Assembly (NCBI RefSeq): GCF_011745365.1 | Contig: NW_024468911.1 | Coordinates: 4,272,759-4,336,758 of the forward strand | DNA from: Cryphonectria parasitica EP155 | Lineage: Eukaryota; Ascomycota; Sordariomycetes; Diaporthales; Cryphonectriaceae | Reading direction: 5' to 3' | Length of the DNA stretch: 64,000 nt | In this document: positions 23,523 to 34,730 of the stretch, in pieces | How the letters are laid out: every line of letters begins with the position of its first letter | How positions within the stretch are numbered: the first letter of the stretch is position 1 | Translations under genes and position numbers: made by a program | The notes under the pieces: generated by a model | Seen by the model: only the letters and a program-made list of their open reading frames with translations | Database searches by the model: none | Told to the model about the DNA's origin: nothing

Positions 23523-25131
23523 GGTTACTGAGAATGTATGGAGCTTCTGCCCTGACTAGAATGAAGGCCGGATAGATGAGTGTAATGCGACTGTCACATC
23601 TTGATGAGGCGTTCAGACTACACGCAAATACGTCCCCGTCTCAAAGAATGTCTTAAGGCACAAAGGAATGGATTTTGTCCGGCATGATCATGGGCGCCCG
23701 GAATAGAGGAAATGATCAGACTCAAGCAGTCTTATAAGTAACAGTTCTCTCGCTCTTCCCTACCTAACATGAACGGACATCCCCAGAACCGATGAGCCCA
23801 TGCAGACATAGTTGCTGTCGATGAAACTCGAATGGGCCTTGCCATTGATACGCCTTTATTAACTTTGTAAGCTGAGGCTAGAAGGCGTCTAGACATCACA
23901 GGGACAGTAAACGTGGCGCACGGGTTTGCTCACCCATCCACCACATTTCAAACTTTTGGCCCTTATACGTAGCTGAGGATATTGAACGGCACCATGAAAC
24001 ACCCGGTCGACAATGCCGGTACGTCCTTTAAGTTTCGACCCCAAAAGATAAGATGGCAGCTGCACACTCTGACAAAATAGGGGTTCGCCGTCATATTTCA
24101 AGCTTAAAAATGCTGCAAAGTGAGACAAGATAGCCGTCATCCGAGGGGGCTTAGCAGTCATCCTTCTGCTGATACTGAGCCACGGACATATTACTAGGAA
24201 ACGAAACGCCTTGGGAAGCCGATGAAGATGAACCCTGTTTATGATGAAGTACAGAGATTCTGTACAACAGATACTGAATGAACTCCTGCAACCGGAACAC
24301 AGATCATCCTATGTGGTGGCGCACTGACAAAGTCTCGGCCTTGTAGACTTTGGCAGCTGAGAAAAATTCCAAGCGTTGGTTGGGATCTGCATTCTGATAC
24401 AACTCTAAGTATGAAGAAGTCCTGTTCAGTTCTCGTATCATAAGATTCAGAATATTGTCAGTGTGCTGAGAAAAACTTGAGAGCGTGACTGTAAAGATGT
24501 GAAGCTATCACATCATTTGAATCATCAAGAATACCACGCTTGTACGGCTGCAGAGACTTTTTATGTTCAGGTTGGATTCATCGTTGCGAATACAACACTC
24601 AGGCTTGAGCCGCAGCGTTGCTAGAGTATCATCACTTTGCCCAGAATTCAAAAATGACATGCTGTAGAAACATGAGAAGTTGCTTGTTTGGGCCATGCAT
24701 GTGATACTTCAAAGTTTGTAGTATTGCTCTGATGCTGCAAAAACGCTTCAGATAATATACATCGTCCTCCCCATATTATGCCAAGTTGGGCACCGGCCCC
24801 AGTCCTTGACGTTGCGACTAACAGAAGTTGGATCAACTTCCTCACATGCGCGGGGCGTGAGCTTTGTGCACGGGGCGGCTTGGACTGTCTACCACGGCCC
24901 TTTCGGTGTGTCGACTGTCGACCAGTCGCAGGCCGCGGTGTCAATTCTGGTATCCTGAGATGGTATCTGGACACCGTTGTGCTGCGTTCTATTATGCATC
25001 GTTCTGGAAAGTGGATTTTGGAAGTCGTGTCGTCTCTTAGGTCCATTCGACCTGGACATTGTCGACATCCAAGAGGCGAGCGCACTGCATAAGCCTTGTC
25101 GATGTCGAGTGTGGCGCTGCGGAGCTCGATG
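23523..25131. other. 1.6-kb intergenic region
   Basis: This lies upstream of the 262-aa secreted-protein gene and downstream of the small membrane-protein gene. Frames on both strands are short and lack coding composition. No RNA gene or repeat is recognised. Confidence 0.5.
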
Positions 25132-25512
25132 TTATGGCTTGCTGCTGCTGCCAGTGTTGTCCTCGTCGTCCGCCTTCCGAAAGCCTAGGAGCTCGCCCAC
25201 CCGACCGCCGGGTTTGGGAACGGGGCATTCGCGTTTGCCTCTCCTCCCTTCCTGCTCCATCAAGTCTTCCTGGGCCAGACCGTCGAAATGTACTATGCCG
25301 TCCCTGATCACGGGCTCTTGCGGCTGTACTCTCCGCCTCCGCCGCCTCCTGCCATTCGCGTCTTCTATTATTTCTCCGTCTGCGTAGGCGACCCTTGGGG
25401 CAGGACATGGAAGGACATGGGGTAGAGCCACCACAAAGAAGCTAGCAAGCATCGTTGTTGCGAAGAGGGACGAGGTCATTCGGGACCTGGGATGTAGATG
25501 TGGGGGTGGCAT
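25132..25512 (-). CDS. Small membrane-anchored hypothetical protein, 115-126 aa
   Basis: An unspliced frame with two possible starts: MPPPHLHPRSR... at 25512 or MTSSLFATT... at 25479. The second is more likely because it puts a hydrophobic N-terminal anchor (MTSSLFATTMLASFFVVALP) first. After a short Cys-Pro segment follow YADGEIIEDANG, a run of seven Arg, the conserved-looking VIRDGIVHFDGL and ECPVPKPGGRVGELLGF, and a polar acidic tail. Length, single N-terminal helix and Arg-rich region suggest a small organelle or ER membrane protein, but I cannot name the family. It is transcribed away from the PP4 gene, whose ATG is 686 bp away. Confidence 0.65.
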   Translation of the reverse strand: MPPPHLHPRSRMTSSLFATTMLASFFVVALPHVLPCPAPRVAYADGEIIEDANGRRRRRRRVQPQEPVIRDGIVHFDGLAQEDLMEQEGRRGKRECPVPKPGGRVGELLGFRKADDEDNTGSSSKP

Positions 25513-26197
25513 GATGTCGGTCGGTCGGGTTGAGAGTGAAGACGCACGGAAGGAGGGTCTGTAGACTGATTAGGTGTTTGGAAGGGAGGCTGCTGGCATT
25601 GTTAGGACTTACAAGGGGCCTAGAAAGGTTTCCTTTACTAAGTACCAAAGCCCAATTGTGTGAAGTTGTTGGGTCTGGTCCAGGTGAGAGCAGAGGTGAG
25701 GTGACAAAGGTGACGGAATGTACAGGGTCGAAAAATCGCGAGACTTGCTAGGCAAGCTCTAAATAATGGCAAGCTGATTGGCCAATTCCCAGGACAAACA
25801 ACCCACCGGGGCCAGCTGGAAATCTAGCGCACTGGTCGCCTGAGCCTGCCGGTGGAAGAGGCTCTAGGCAAGTTTTTATGGGCCTCAGTGCCATGCATTA
25901 TCTGAAATCTGGGGAAGTGCCATGCCTGCACGAGCCGCGTTACATTGTTGCATCGCGGATCTTTTTTAGACGACGACTCCATCCTTGGCTTTCTGCCTCC
26001 ACATTAACCAACTTCTTCCAATCCAACAGTGTCTTCTTGACAACATTACGAAATACAATACCCAGAGACTAGCTGCCGAAACAGTACGCAAACGAAAAGA
26101 TACACCACGTGATGAGATAGCCCCGATCGATCGAGGATAACTGCAGGGCCCTTTTGTTGTTGAGGCTGCGCAGTCGCAACCTGGAGAAGTTGCGAAG
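25513..26197. other. Divergent promoter region
   Basis: Shared upstream region of the small membrane protein (minus) and the PP4 catalytic subunit (plus). No gene seen. Confidence 0.5.
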
Positions 26198-27713
26198 ATG
26201 AGCGACCTCGACAAGTGAGCGCATATATTTACCCACGAGCGGTTGAGTGTTTTTCTGTCGCCAGTCGCATGCTAATCATGCGCGCCATAGAGCCATCGCA
26301 CAGCTGCGAGCATGTCGTCCGATACCAGAGGCCCAGGTCCGCGAGATCTGCCACAAGGCGAGGGAGTTATTGATAGAAGAGGGCAATGTCGTCACAGTCT
26401 GCGCGCCCGTGACGGTATGCAGATGAAATCTGATGCACATAAAAATTACTATTGGATGGACTCGCTGATGATTGTGGTAGATATGCGGCGATATTCATGG
26501 CCAGTTCCATGATCTGATGGAGCTCTTCAGAGTGGGCGGCGATGTCCCAGACACCAACTACCTGTTTATGGGTATGAGGATGCCTCGTCCCCTTTGTCGC
26601 TTTCCCTTTGCCGGGCCTTGAACCACGCACGCTGACCTTTTCTTTTATTTAGGCGATTTTGTCGACCGCGGCTTCTACTCCCTCGAATCCTTTCTCCTCC
26701 TCCTATGCCTCAAAGTCCGCTACCCAGACCGCATGACCCTCATCCGGGGCAACCACGAGTCCCGACAGATAACAACAGTATACGGCTTCTACGACGAGTG
26801 CCTTAGGAAGTACGGTAGCGCGAATGTGTGGCGGTACTGTTGTGACGTCTTCGACTACCTCGCCCTGGGCGCTATCGTGCTAGGCACGTCCAACATCCTC
26901 TACCCTGCCACCGAAACATCCACCGCCAGAGAGTACCGAGAGCAGAACACAGAGATCGAAGTCTGCAACTCAGATCGACAAGTGATCAGCCGCTTTCCGC
27001 GCCGGCCAGTGGATGCTGAACAGCCTGCTAAGAGTCCCAACGGCGGAGCAGCAGCTAGTGGTGGTGGCGGCAGCAGTGGCAGCGGCGACAAGACTGGACC
27101 CCCGGGCTCCGGCGCATCGGGCTCAAGTGGCGGTTCCGTGGGCAATCCTGCAGGCGCCGTCTTATGCGTTCATGGCGGTCTCTCCCCTCTGGTAGACAGC
27201 GTGGACAAGATTCGCATGCTCGACCGCAAGCAGGAGGTCCCACACGAGGGCGCCATGTGCGACCTCCTGTGGTCTGACCCTGACGACATTGATGGCTGGG
27301 GCCTGTCGCCGCGGGGCGCTGGTTTCCTGTTTGGAGCCGACATCGTCAGATCTTTCAACCACAAGAACAACCTGTCGCTGATTGCACGGGCGCATCAGCT
27401 CGTCATGGAGGGCTTCAAGGAGATGTTTGACACAAGCATCGTCACTGTTTGGTCAGCGCCAAACTACTGCTACCGCTGTGGAAATGTCGCCGCGATATTG
27501 GAGCTATTCGAGGATGACTCCGGGTTGGGAGTCTTCTCCAGGAGCAACGGGGATGTGAATCGGAGTAATGGCGTGCCCACCCGAGAATCCATGACGGAGA
27601 ATGAGATTCCATTGGATATGGGACCGGCCAGGCGTTACAGAGTATTCCAGGCGGCTCCACAGGACTCGAGGGGCATGCCGGCCAAGAAGCCAGTTGCTGA
27701 TTACTTCTTATGA
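26198..27713 (+). CDS. pph3: Serine/threonine protein phosphatase 4 catalytic subunit
   Basis: Exons 26198-26214, 26291-26414, 26481-26571 and 26653-27713 join in phase to give 430 aa. All PPP metal and catalytic motifs are present: GDIHGQ, GDFVDRG, GNHE, HGGLSP and [11 protein letters not shown]. The C terminus ([17 protein letters not shown]) matches the PP4 type and not PP2A or PP6; the terminal YFL is where PP2A-like enzymes are carboxymethylated. PP4 acts with regulatory subunits in DNA-damage recovery and other signalling, which is family knowledge. Unlike the roughly 307-aa animal enzyme, an insert of about 90 residues lies between [10 protein letters not shown] and VLCVHGG. Its second half is almost pure Gly/Ser/Pro. 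The first exon codes for only five full residues. Introns carry good branch sites (TGCTAAT, GCTGAC). Confidence 0.93.
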
Positions 27714-28069
27714 TTGGGGAATTGTTGTTTGGACTGGAGCCGATCGCAGAATTGATACCTCGTTGAGGCTGGTGGGAATTTTAGCGGGTTAGACGAACCA
27801 GCGTGTATACTGGAATTTTATTTTCCATACCTTGCTGGCGTCCCCTTTTGTTCTCATGATGTTGTCACATCCTCACCTCGCTACCAGAGCTTCTTCCTTC
27901 AAGCAGGTTGTCTATTCAGCGTCCCCTCTATGATCGTACCGATGCAATTTTGCAAACTTATCCCCCAAATACTCTGAAATGCCAAAAATAAGAATTAACA
28001 AGAACACACGATGCCCTGCTTCTATTCTCCACTCATCCTCTAGGTCCACTTAGCAGACTCGTCCTTCAA
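27714..28069. other. Convergent 3' intergenic region
   Basis: 356 bp between two convergent stop codons. AT-rich 3' UTR-like sequence; no gene. Confidence 0.6.
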
Positions 28070-31000
28070 TCAATCATCTACAGTTAGCAGCTTTTGCTTC
28101 TCCTTGTATGCGTCTAATGCTTCCCTCCACCCTGCAATCCTCACAGCGAGCCCACTCTCAGGCCCGACATAAACTAGATCCGTCATACCCACCGGCGGCT
28201 TTTCGAGCCATTCGACCTGCCTGCTCGCCCATTTCGCATAGTATGAATAATCATACCTCCTTACCTCGTCTCCGTAACTGCCCTTGTGTCTGTCGAGCGC
28301 TGCCAGGTTGCGAGTCAGCCTCCGCCACCCTCTCACCGTCGAGGGCTCGTCCGCCCGCGTAAGACTCCACGTCAACGGCGCGAGGCGCTCTTCCGACTCT
28401 TGCATGGTCACACCCCGCAGTCCAGAGAAGTGTGCGCCGCTCCAGTCACCCACGGAGAGGTTATCGTTGTGGATCCAGAGCACCCTGTGGAGGCGGCGGT
28501 CGAAATTTTGGACAGGGATCTGCGCGTAAAACAGCTGGTCGTCGTTCTTGTACGCCACACCGACGCACGCCTCGACGTTCCACCGGTTGAGCCAGGCCAC
28601 CCCGACCCTGATGGCCTGGTCGATCCTGAACATGTTGCTGTTGCTCATCTGCAGGTCGGGGTGCACACTGTCGGCCAGGTGGTTGAAGATGGACTGCAGC
28701 TCGTGCAGCGTCGGCACGGGCACGTCGGGGAACTGGTGTTTTATGCTGAGCTGGAGGGCATACCATGCACAGCGCAGCCCTGTCCCTCGCGTCTGAAGTG
28801 CCTTGGGCCCGTAGGGAAAGTCCTGCTCGAACTGTTTCCGCCATGCTCGCTCTTGGTCTGTCTCGGAGCTTGGGGTTGTTTCTCCTCGTCGTCTAGTGGG
28901 CTGCTGGCAGACGACGGATTCGGCGTCAGCGACGAGAACCTCAAGGTCTGCCTCTTGGAATCGCAGGCACCCCATGAGAAGGGCGGAAGGCATCTCCCTG
29001 AGCGCACGCAGGTACAGGTTGCGGTGGATGGTGCAGGCCTCGACGTATTTCTCCAGCCGGCGGATGAAGCTCTCAAACCATGCCAGCTCGACTGAGCTTG
29101 GTTCGGTCTTCGTACGCCTCGAGAGGGCCTCGTACGCGCTCGCCTGGTTCATGTTGAACATGAAGCTGTCATATGTGAGCTGCGGTCGTGGTTTGAGAGC
29201 AAGAAGGCGTTCGAGCTCGTCTGTCGGGCCTGGCGGTTGGGATGTACTTGACGGACTGAGGGGTGCTTTCGCTCTTGACTTGACTTTTTGCGACCGTTTC
29301 GCCTCTTGCAATACGTTGGAATTGATGATTCCTTGATTGGATTGGGTCCTGCGATTGGCGTCGTACTCATACCCTAGAGCTCTCTGTCTCCACTGATCAA
29401 AGAGACCTGCCTTCAATATTGCGTCGTGATTCCCTTCGAGGTTGAGACACTCCTCTTTCCCGATTGTTTCCTGGGCAATGGTTCGCCAATGAGCCAGCTG
29501 GGATCTTTTAAAAGCCTGGACCCATGCATATTGCAAGAGCAATCCTGACCAAGAATCGCTATCCATTTCTCGGTCAAATTGTGATGGATCAGGTAGGGAC
29601 GGGTATGGGTTGCTGTAGCTCTCGAGGTGTGTTCGCCCTGATAAGCCGAGACCTTTTGTTGGTAGAAGAACCGTCTTGTCCTGACTGAACTTCTTCATAT
29701 CTACTCCGCCAAACGTGACCCTCTTCGCTGTCTGGCCTACCTTAAGCGACTGTGGACCTTTAAGCAATGTGCGATGTTTCTCAGCCTGTACTCTGGTGGC
29801 AGAAGTCCGGGTCTTCGCAGATGCAAGGGCCAGACGGGTGTCGATTTTGGTCCGTGGTAGGATCGTGGATGTAAATGTTAATGCCTCCATGATACCTTTA
29901 GGTTGTTGTACGGGACTTCTAGGATGAAGAATAGGAGTAGAAGGAATGGGTATTGCAATGCCAGTATTTTCTTTTGCTGTGCTTGATGACGAAGGCGCTC
30001 TTTTATGCGAGAATCGGATGGTCTCTGAGCTTGTAGTTTCTGGTGGCGACGGCATGGGATTCTGGACTAGTTTAGTGTTTGGTCTCGGTAAAGGTATTAC
30101 GGGCTTAGAAATTGCTGGTAGTTTTGGATATAACGGGTGTTGTCCTTCGTCTTCCAATGTTGGTAGGACTGGGTATCGCACTGATCCTGAATGATTACTA
30201 CCTGGCGGAGCGATTCCACGAAGGCCGCTTTTCATGGAAGGTTTAAAATCTGCCGTGCATTGTAGGCCGTGTGCTCCACTACTCGGCCTCGATGTCGACT
30301 TTGGTAACGGGTGCGAGGGTGATTCATTACTACAATCTTCTTCTGAAGGAAAATCCTCCAGGAGATATGCAGCCAGAGCCTTGGCCCTCGGTGTATCGCC
30401 TGCGTCTTGAATATCATAGTTAGCGCCAGCTGGAAGAATTAGCGAAGGACTGGGACTTCTGTATCGGGTGGATTATCCTACGTGGTGTCTTTTCAAGTGG
30501 TATTGGTGATGATGGTGGTTCATTCTCAGCTTGATGTGATGTGGTCTGAAACTCAACAGACAGAGGAACAGTCTCCTCAGAAAAAGCATGGGTCTTTTCG
30601 GAGCTCCTTTCCGAGACCGAACTTGGTTTGTCGACCAGAGAACAAGGTCGAGGTGATTGAGGTAGGAACGCACTCTGAGGAACATGCGATGAGCCTTCTT
30701 TTTCTGTCGAAACCTCTCCCGTTGAAGCTGGTTCTGTCGAGTTCAACCCAGCCAACCGTCCAGACTCAGCGCTGCTCGAGCCATCGGAGCCTTTCTCGCC
30801 AGCAGAAAGCTCAACCGGCTTCTGGTCCCACGGCATCAGAGGCGGCCGCGCAGGTCTGCCCACCTCGAAAACATTGGCCTGGATGAGGTGATATGTGCGT
30901 AGGAACGCCCAGGATGGCGGTGCCTCGTCTGCCCACATCCTCTCTTCCTCGGCGAGGTCTTGACGTGCCTCCATCCCGCTCCCGGCCTGAAGAGCCTGTT

Positions 31001-31810
31001 CCTGCGCCTCTAGGTGAAGCGCGGTGGCCCTGTGGAGGAGCTTCTCGCAGACGTGCAACAGGCCTCTGGCGCAGCCTCTTGAACCCTCATCGATCTCGGG
31101 GTTCTGGGCTTCGGCGTCGAGACCTCGTACGAATTGGGTCACCGTGTATACGAAGTTGTGTTCTGAGCGGATTATGTTCCAGACCTTGAGGTAATGTCCA
31201 TTTCTGCTGAGATCCCAGTAGTAACCAACATTGTTGGCGAAGTCGAAGACCTGGTAGCCTCTGTTGGAACGATCAGAACGTGGCTTACCTGATAAACTTG
31301 ACGAAGTAGATCGCAGGGATGATAACATACAGCTTATGGAAATGCTCATTCTGGGACTTCAGAATATACGTTTCGATCAACTCGTGGGCTTCACGGGTCT
31401 CTTGATCTACTTCCTTATTGCGCTTCATTGTGACCATGATGTTCACGTTTCGACTGAAGGAATATTGAGTTAGTCTTTTGTTTTGATGATTGTGGAATGC
31501 AACGGTTGATAAGGAGCTGTGGTGCCCTTGAAAAAGAGAAATGAATTGGTATCCAAGAAACCCCAGACCGAGAAGATCAAAGAGCTTGAAATTACCACGA
31601 GCTGACACATTTTTCAGGAGGATGACCTACAATGGTGTGACAATGGCATCTGCTTGAGAGCAGCGTAGCGGTACTTTCGCTGTCGTGGGTGAGCTTAGTC
31701 CTTTGACGGGAACTCGACTTTTCCGTCGAAGACGGGGCAAAGAATTTAAAAATAGCATAGGAATTCAAGTCGAACAAAGGCTTGGTCGGAGGATGTATGG
31801 AAACGGACAT
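28070..31810 (-). CDS. Large hypothetical protein, about 1148 aa, with possible OTU/papain-like Cys-His domain
   Basis: Four reading frames join into one gene: exons 31810-31596, 31453-31331, 31260-30482 and 30399-28070. Introns are 142, 70 and 82 nt. Intron 1 ends GACTAAC...TTCAG, intron 2 is GTATGT...AACAG, and intron 3 is GTAGGA...GCTAAC...CAG (an AAG six bases earlier would also be in frame). Residues about 75-260 form a folded, helical, aromatic-rich segment (GYQVFDFANN, VGYYWDLSRNGHYLKVWNII). A disordered Ser/Pro-rich region follows to about 620. The C-terminal part looks like a cysteine peptidase core: RGTGLRCAWYALQLSI with a candidate Cys916 (codon 28769-28771), and DWSGAHFSGLRG with a candidate His1029 (codon 28430-28432). 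The order and surrounding residues resemble OTU/papain-like folds, but this is inference and no named family is recognised. Exon 1 is the least certain. Confidence 0.65.
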
Positions 31811-32155
31811 GGTATCAGTAAAGACAAAATTATACGAATTTCCATTATCTGATTTGGGTTCGACAGCGAAATCGTCAGCTGTACCGGAAGTTTAAGATTG
31901 CCTTCAGGATGCTGCTAGGATGTCCCATCTGTACTAATGTATCAAGGCCTTCTCTGAATAGTTGTCTTACACAGCACTGCAAGGGAAAATAGAATGAATA
32001 ATAGGATGCTATGATATAGTGTAATATATTTCTTGCTACTACTCGCTACGACTGAAGTACTCACTTTCAAGGATCGCAAAGATGGATGGAGCCTTTCTAG
32101 GTTTGACCTACCTTGTGTAATAATCAATCACGAAGGCAAAACGAATATTGTCTGA
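31811..32155. other. Short intergenic region
   Basis: 345 bp between two minus-strand genes; no feature recognised. Confidence 0.5.
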
Positions 32156-32761
32156 TTACCACTGAGAGGTAAACGCAGCAGTGGCCTCCGTTGACAGCTT
32201 ATTTGCGACAATCTTGAACTGCTGCTGCAAAGTCACAAGCCGATACTTGATTGCAGCTTTCTGACGCTCGTCAGCCTTCTGATACTGTGAATACATCAGC
32301 TGGAAGCTCTCACTCAGACTCGTCAGTATAGTTTCGCTCGCGACCTTGTTCGACGCAACACAGCACTTGGCACACTGGTCCGGAATTATGCCACCCATGG
32401 GGATGGTCTCGGGCAGAGAAAGAAGATTCTCCCTGGTGATCACACGGCCCTTCAGGGAATGCGAGCAGAGTTCGTAGCCGAGCGGGAGCCGGCAGAAGGG
32501 ACACTCTGGTTTGCGCTTGAGACATTTATCCATGCACTTCTGGCAGGCCACATGGCCACAAGGAAGGATCGTCAGTGCTGCCCCTGAGAGGCTGTCGTCC
32601 TCATGGCGGAGTTCGAGCTGGGTGGCCTGGCAGATGCCGCATAGCCCGAGGCTGGCTTTTTGGTCAGTGTAAAGGGTGATCTGGGGGTATGGTAGGAAAT
32701 TAGAGCATGGAGTACTTTTGAAGAGAGCCTCAGCCAAGTCCAGCCTGACATTGTGAGCCAT
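32156..32761 (-). CDS. RING-finger protein, 201 aa
   Basis: Unspliced frame from ATG 32761. Residues about 41-95 form a C3HC4-type RING: CGIC, then a 26-residue loop, CGHVACQKCMDKC and CPFC, the usual zinc cross-brace spacing. Such domains usually recruit E2 enzymes in ubiquitin ligases. A second Cys pair (CAKCC) follows, then a helical C-terminal stretch that may form a coiled coil (QYQKADERQKAAIKYRLVTL). No membrane segment or signal peptide is seen. The neighbouring gene may encode a cysteine peptidase with an OTU-like look, so both could belong to ubiquitin biology, but that link is speculative. Confidence 0.8.
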   Translation of the reverse strand: MAHNVRLDLAEALFKSTPCSNFLPYPQITLYTDQKASLGLCGICQATQLELRHEDDSLSGAALTILPCGHVACQKCMDKCLKRKPECPFCRLPLGYELCSHSLKGRVITRENLLSLPETIPMGGIIPDQCAKCCVASNKVASETILTSLSESFQLMYSQYQKADERQKAAIKYRLVTLQQQFKIVANKLSTEATAAFTSQW

Positions 32762-33682
32762 TTTAGCAGCGAGTATAATAGTAAGGTCTTCCGTTTTCCG
32801 GGGACGCCTGATGAGACGTGATTAGACGGATGAAGGCGATTGGAAAACCTTGTTCGATCACAAGAAATAGTTTGCTCAGTCTTCTTGCGAACTAATCAAG
32901 TCTCACCTGTGACTTGGCCCTATTTATATAATCTAGTAGAGCCGTTTTAATTTGTGTAGTATGATGAACCCAGATCCTCCAGCGAAACAGATGCATTGTT
33001 CCTCACAATGCAACGCTGTTAACGAGACAAAGACTGCATTGTCCTATTTCGACAAGAAGGAACAAGGGCATTGATGGGTGTGCATCAAGTGGCTTGTGAG
33101 AGAAGGAGAAGCATTAGAGCTAACTCAGGTGCCACACTCAACGACCATGCATTAGGCCGATTAAGAGACATTTCGAATGACCTGTTTGCAAACTTCCAAC
33201 AATTTCATGCTTGAAGAAGAAGAAGCAATGAAAAGAATGGAAAGGGAAACCAAAACTCGCATGCTCAAATGAAGTTTGGAAGGATGTTTTGAGCATAGAA
33301 GAATGGTGGGTAGAGAGGCCGGGGTCTTGTAATTTTTCTTTTCGGAAGAAGCAGAAGGAAGAAAATATTTGTGCTGGCAAATCTTACGATATCAGTAAAA
33401 ATTTCTCTCCTAAATTTTAATCTGCTTTCTTCCTATTTTCTTGGGTCACTCCGTGCTTGTTGTTTCCACAGTCATGGTACAGTTCAGGAACTGGGGCTGA
33501 AGCAGGGCCAAACTAACCCTGACAGGGTAGTACCCTAACCCTGACACCATAACCCTGAAAAACTCATGAACACGGGAAGGTTCTCATCAAGATGAATTGA
33601 ATCTGGACATGAGATTGGAGCGCAGGCATCCATCCACCGAATCGCAACAGCATTCACCTTCCCACACTCAGTGCTACTGGCC
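32762..33682. other. Divergent intergenic region
   Basis: Upstream of the RING gene (minus) and the DTBS-like gene (plus). It contains the AACCCTGA cluster described separately. No gene is supported. Confidence 0.5.
33514..33558 (+). promoter_or_regulatory. Cluster of AACCCT(G/A)A telobox-like motifs
   Basis: Four AACCCT motifs occur in 45 bp (AACCCTGACAGGGT, CCCTAACCCTGACA, AACCCTGA), the first forming an inverted pair with AGGGT. The position, about 125-170 bp before the DTBS-like ATG, suits a cis-element. Telobox sequences are bound by Myb/Tbf1-type factors in fungi, but binding here is only inferred. Confidence 0.4.
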
Positions 33683-34730
33683 ATGCAGTCGCCCAGTCGC
33701 ATTTTTCATCCCGCCCTGCGCGTGTACCAGATCTGGGGCACGCACCAGGGCGTGGGCAAGACTGTCTTCTCGACCATCCTGGCCTGGGCTGCTGCGCGAT
33801 CGAAGCGTGCCAAGGGGGCCCGCGACCATGTCGGCTTCCTGAAACCCCTCACTATTGGCAAGCTGCAGGCATCTGACAACGAAGTCGTGCAGCGTGCCTT
33901 CTTTGGGCTGCTGCAGGGGAAAACCTTGCCCACCTTTTTCAAGAGCAGAACCCTCTTCCATCAAGCGAAGTCGGTCGAAGATCAGTCTGAGCACGAGGTA
34001 AATTCTGGACGCCCCTGGTATCCTCCCCCACTCCTTTTTCGACTCACTCTTCACAAAGTGCTAACAATCACTTCTTACCACCAAGACTGCCCTCAAGGAC
34101 AGGTCTCTCTTGACCGGTATTCGAGAATATGTCGCTGCACATGCCGACTTGGACCCCCCAGGCGGCTGGATGTTCCTGGAGACCCTCGACGACCCAGAGT
34201 GCCGTCTGCCTTCTGGAAACATACAGGCAGATGTCTACAGCCCCTTAGAACTGCCTGCCATCCTCGTCGGGTCCAGCAGTGGAGACGGCGTGGACAAGAC
34301 GATCAAGACCTACGATGACCTGCGCCGGCGCAACTACGATGTCCGGGCAGTGGCAATCTTCAAGGATGGTACCGAGAACCATCTGCGGGCCGAGGAGTAT
34401 TTCAAAGAGCTTCAAGTCCGTTGCCTGCCCCTTCGACCGATCCCAGACCACCACCCGGACGAACGCAAGGACCGCAATACCATGCGCGATTACTGGAGCG
34501 CGATGGCGCGGTCGCATGCTATCAGGGATCTTTTGGCCGATTTGTACGTGACACACAACCAAAGTGTTATGAAACTCGAAGCTGCCAACGCTGCGTTCGT
34601 CGAGGCCTTCAAGGATGGACCTCTCGATACAGCTCCTGGTATTCCAGCAAACCCACACGAAAAGTCTGTATGGGAAAGAGAGCTAAAATTCTCGTTTGCC
34701 GTTCCAGGGAAGCACAGGCACAAGGTCTGA
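33683..34730 (+). CDS. Stand-alone dethiobiotin synthetase-like protein, 319 aa
   Basis: Exons 33683-33997 and 34086-34730; the 88-nt intron has a GCTAAC branch and a CAAG acceptor. It matches the DTBS half of the fungal fused DTBS-DAPA aminotransferase: P-loop region VYQIWGTHQGVGKTVFSTIL, then GFLKPL, then QADVYSPLELPAILVGSSSGDG, then NYDVRAVAIFKD and the linker-like end. In that pathway DTBS closes the ureido ring of biotin using ATP and CO2. Three points are odd. The P-loop reads GTHQGVGKT where DTBS usually has a GTNTDVGKT-like sequence. The usual ETAGGxxSP segment is changed to ETLDDPECRLPSG. The PLP aminotransferase half is missing, with a stop after ...GKHRHKV and no aminotransferase motifs downstream. 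It is either a diverged paralogue with a new role or a decaying copy. The start is the first ATG; the frame is open about 12 nt further upstream without one. Confidence 0.65.

Noticed and set aside
28286..29095. Plus-strand 269-codon frame
   Set aside because: It is antisense to the C-terminal exon of the large 28-31.8 kb gene and shows no independent coding signal.
31233..31330. A 28-nt intron joining FVKFI to GYQVFDF
   Set aside because: It is too short for a spliceosomal intron. A 70-nt intron (31261-31330) with donor GTATGT joins the frames in phase and is preferred.
33514..33558. Interstitial telomere repeat
   Set aside because: The CCCTAA units are interrupted by GACA and GACACCAT and occur only four times, so this is not a telomeric array.
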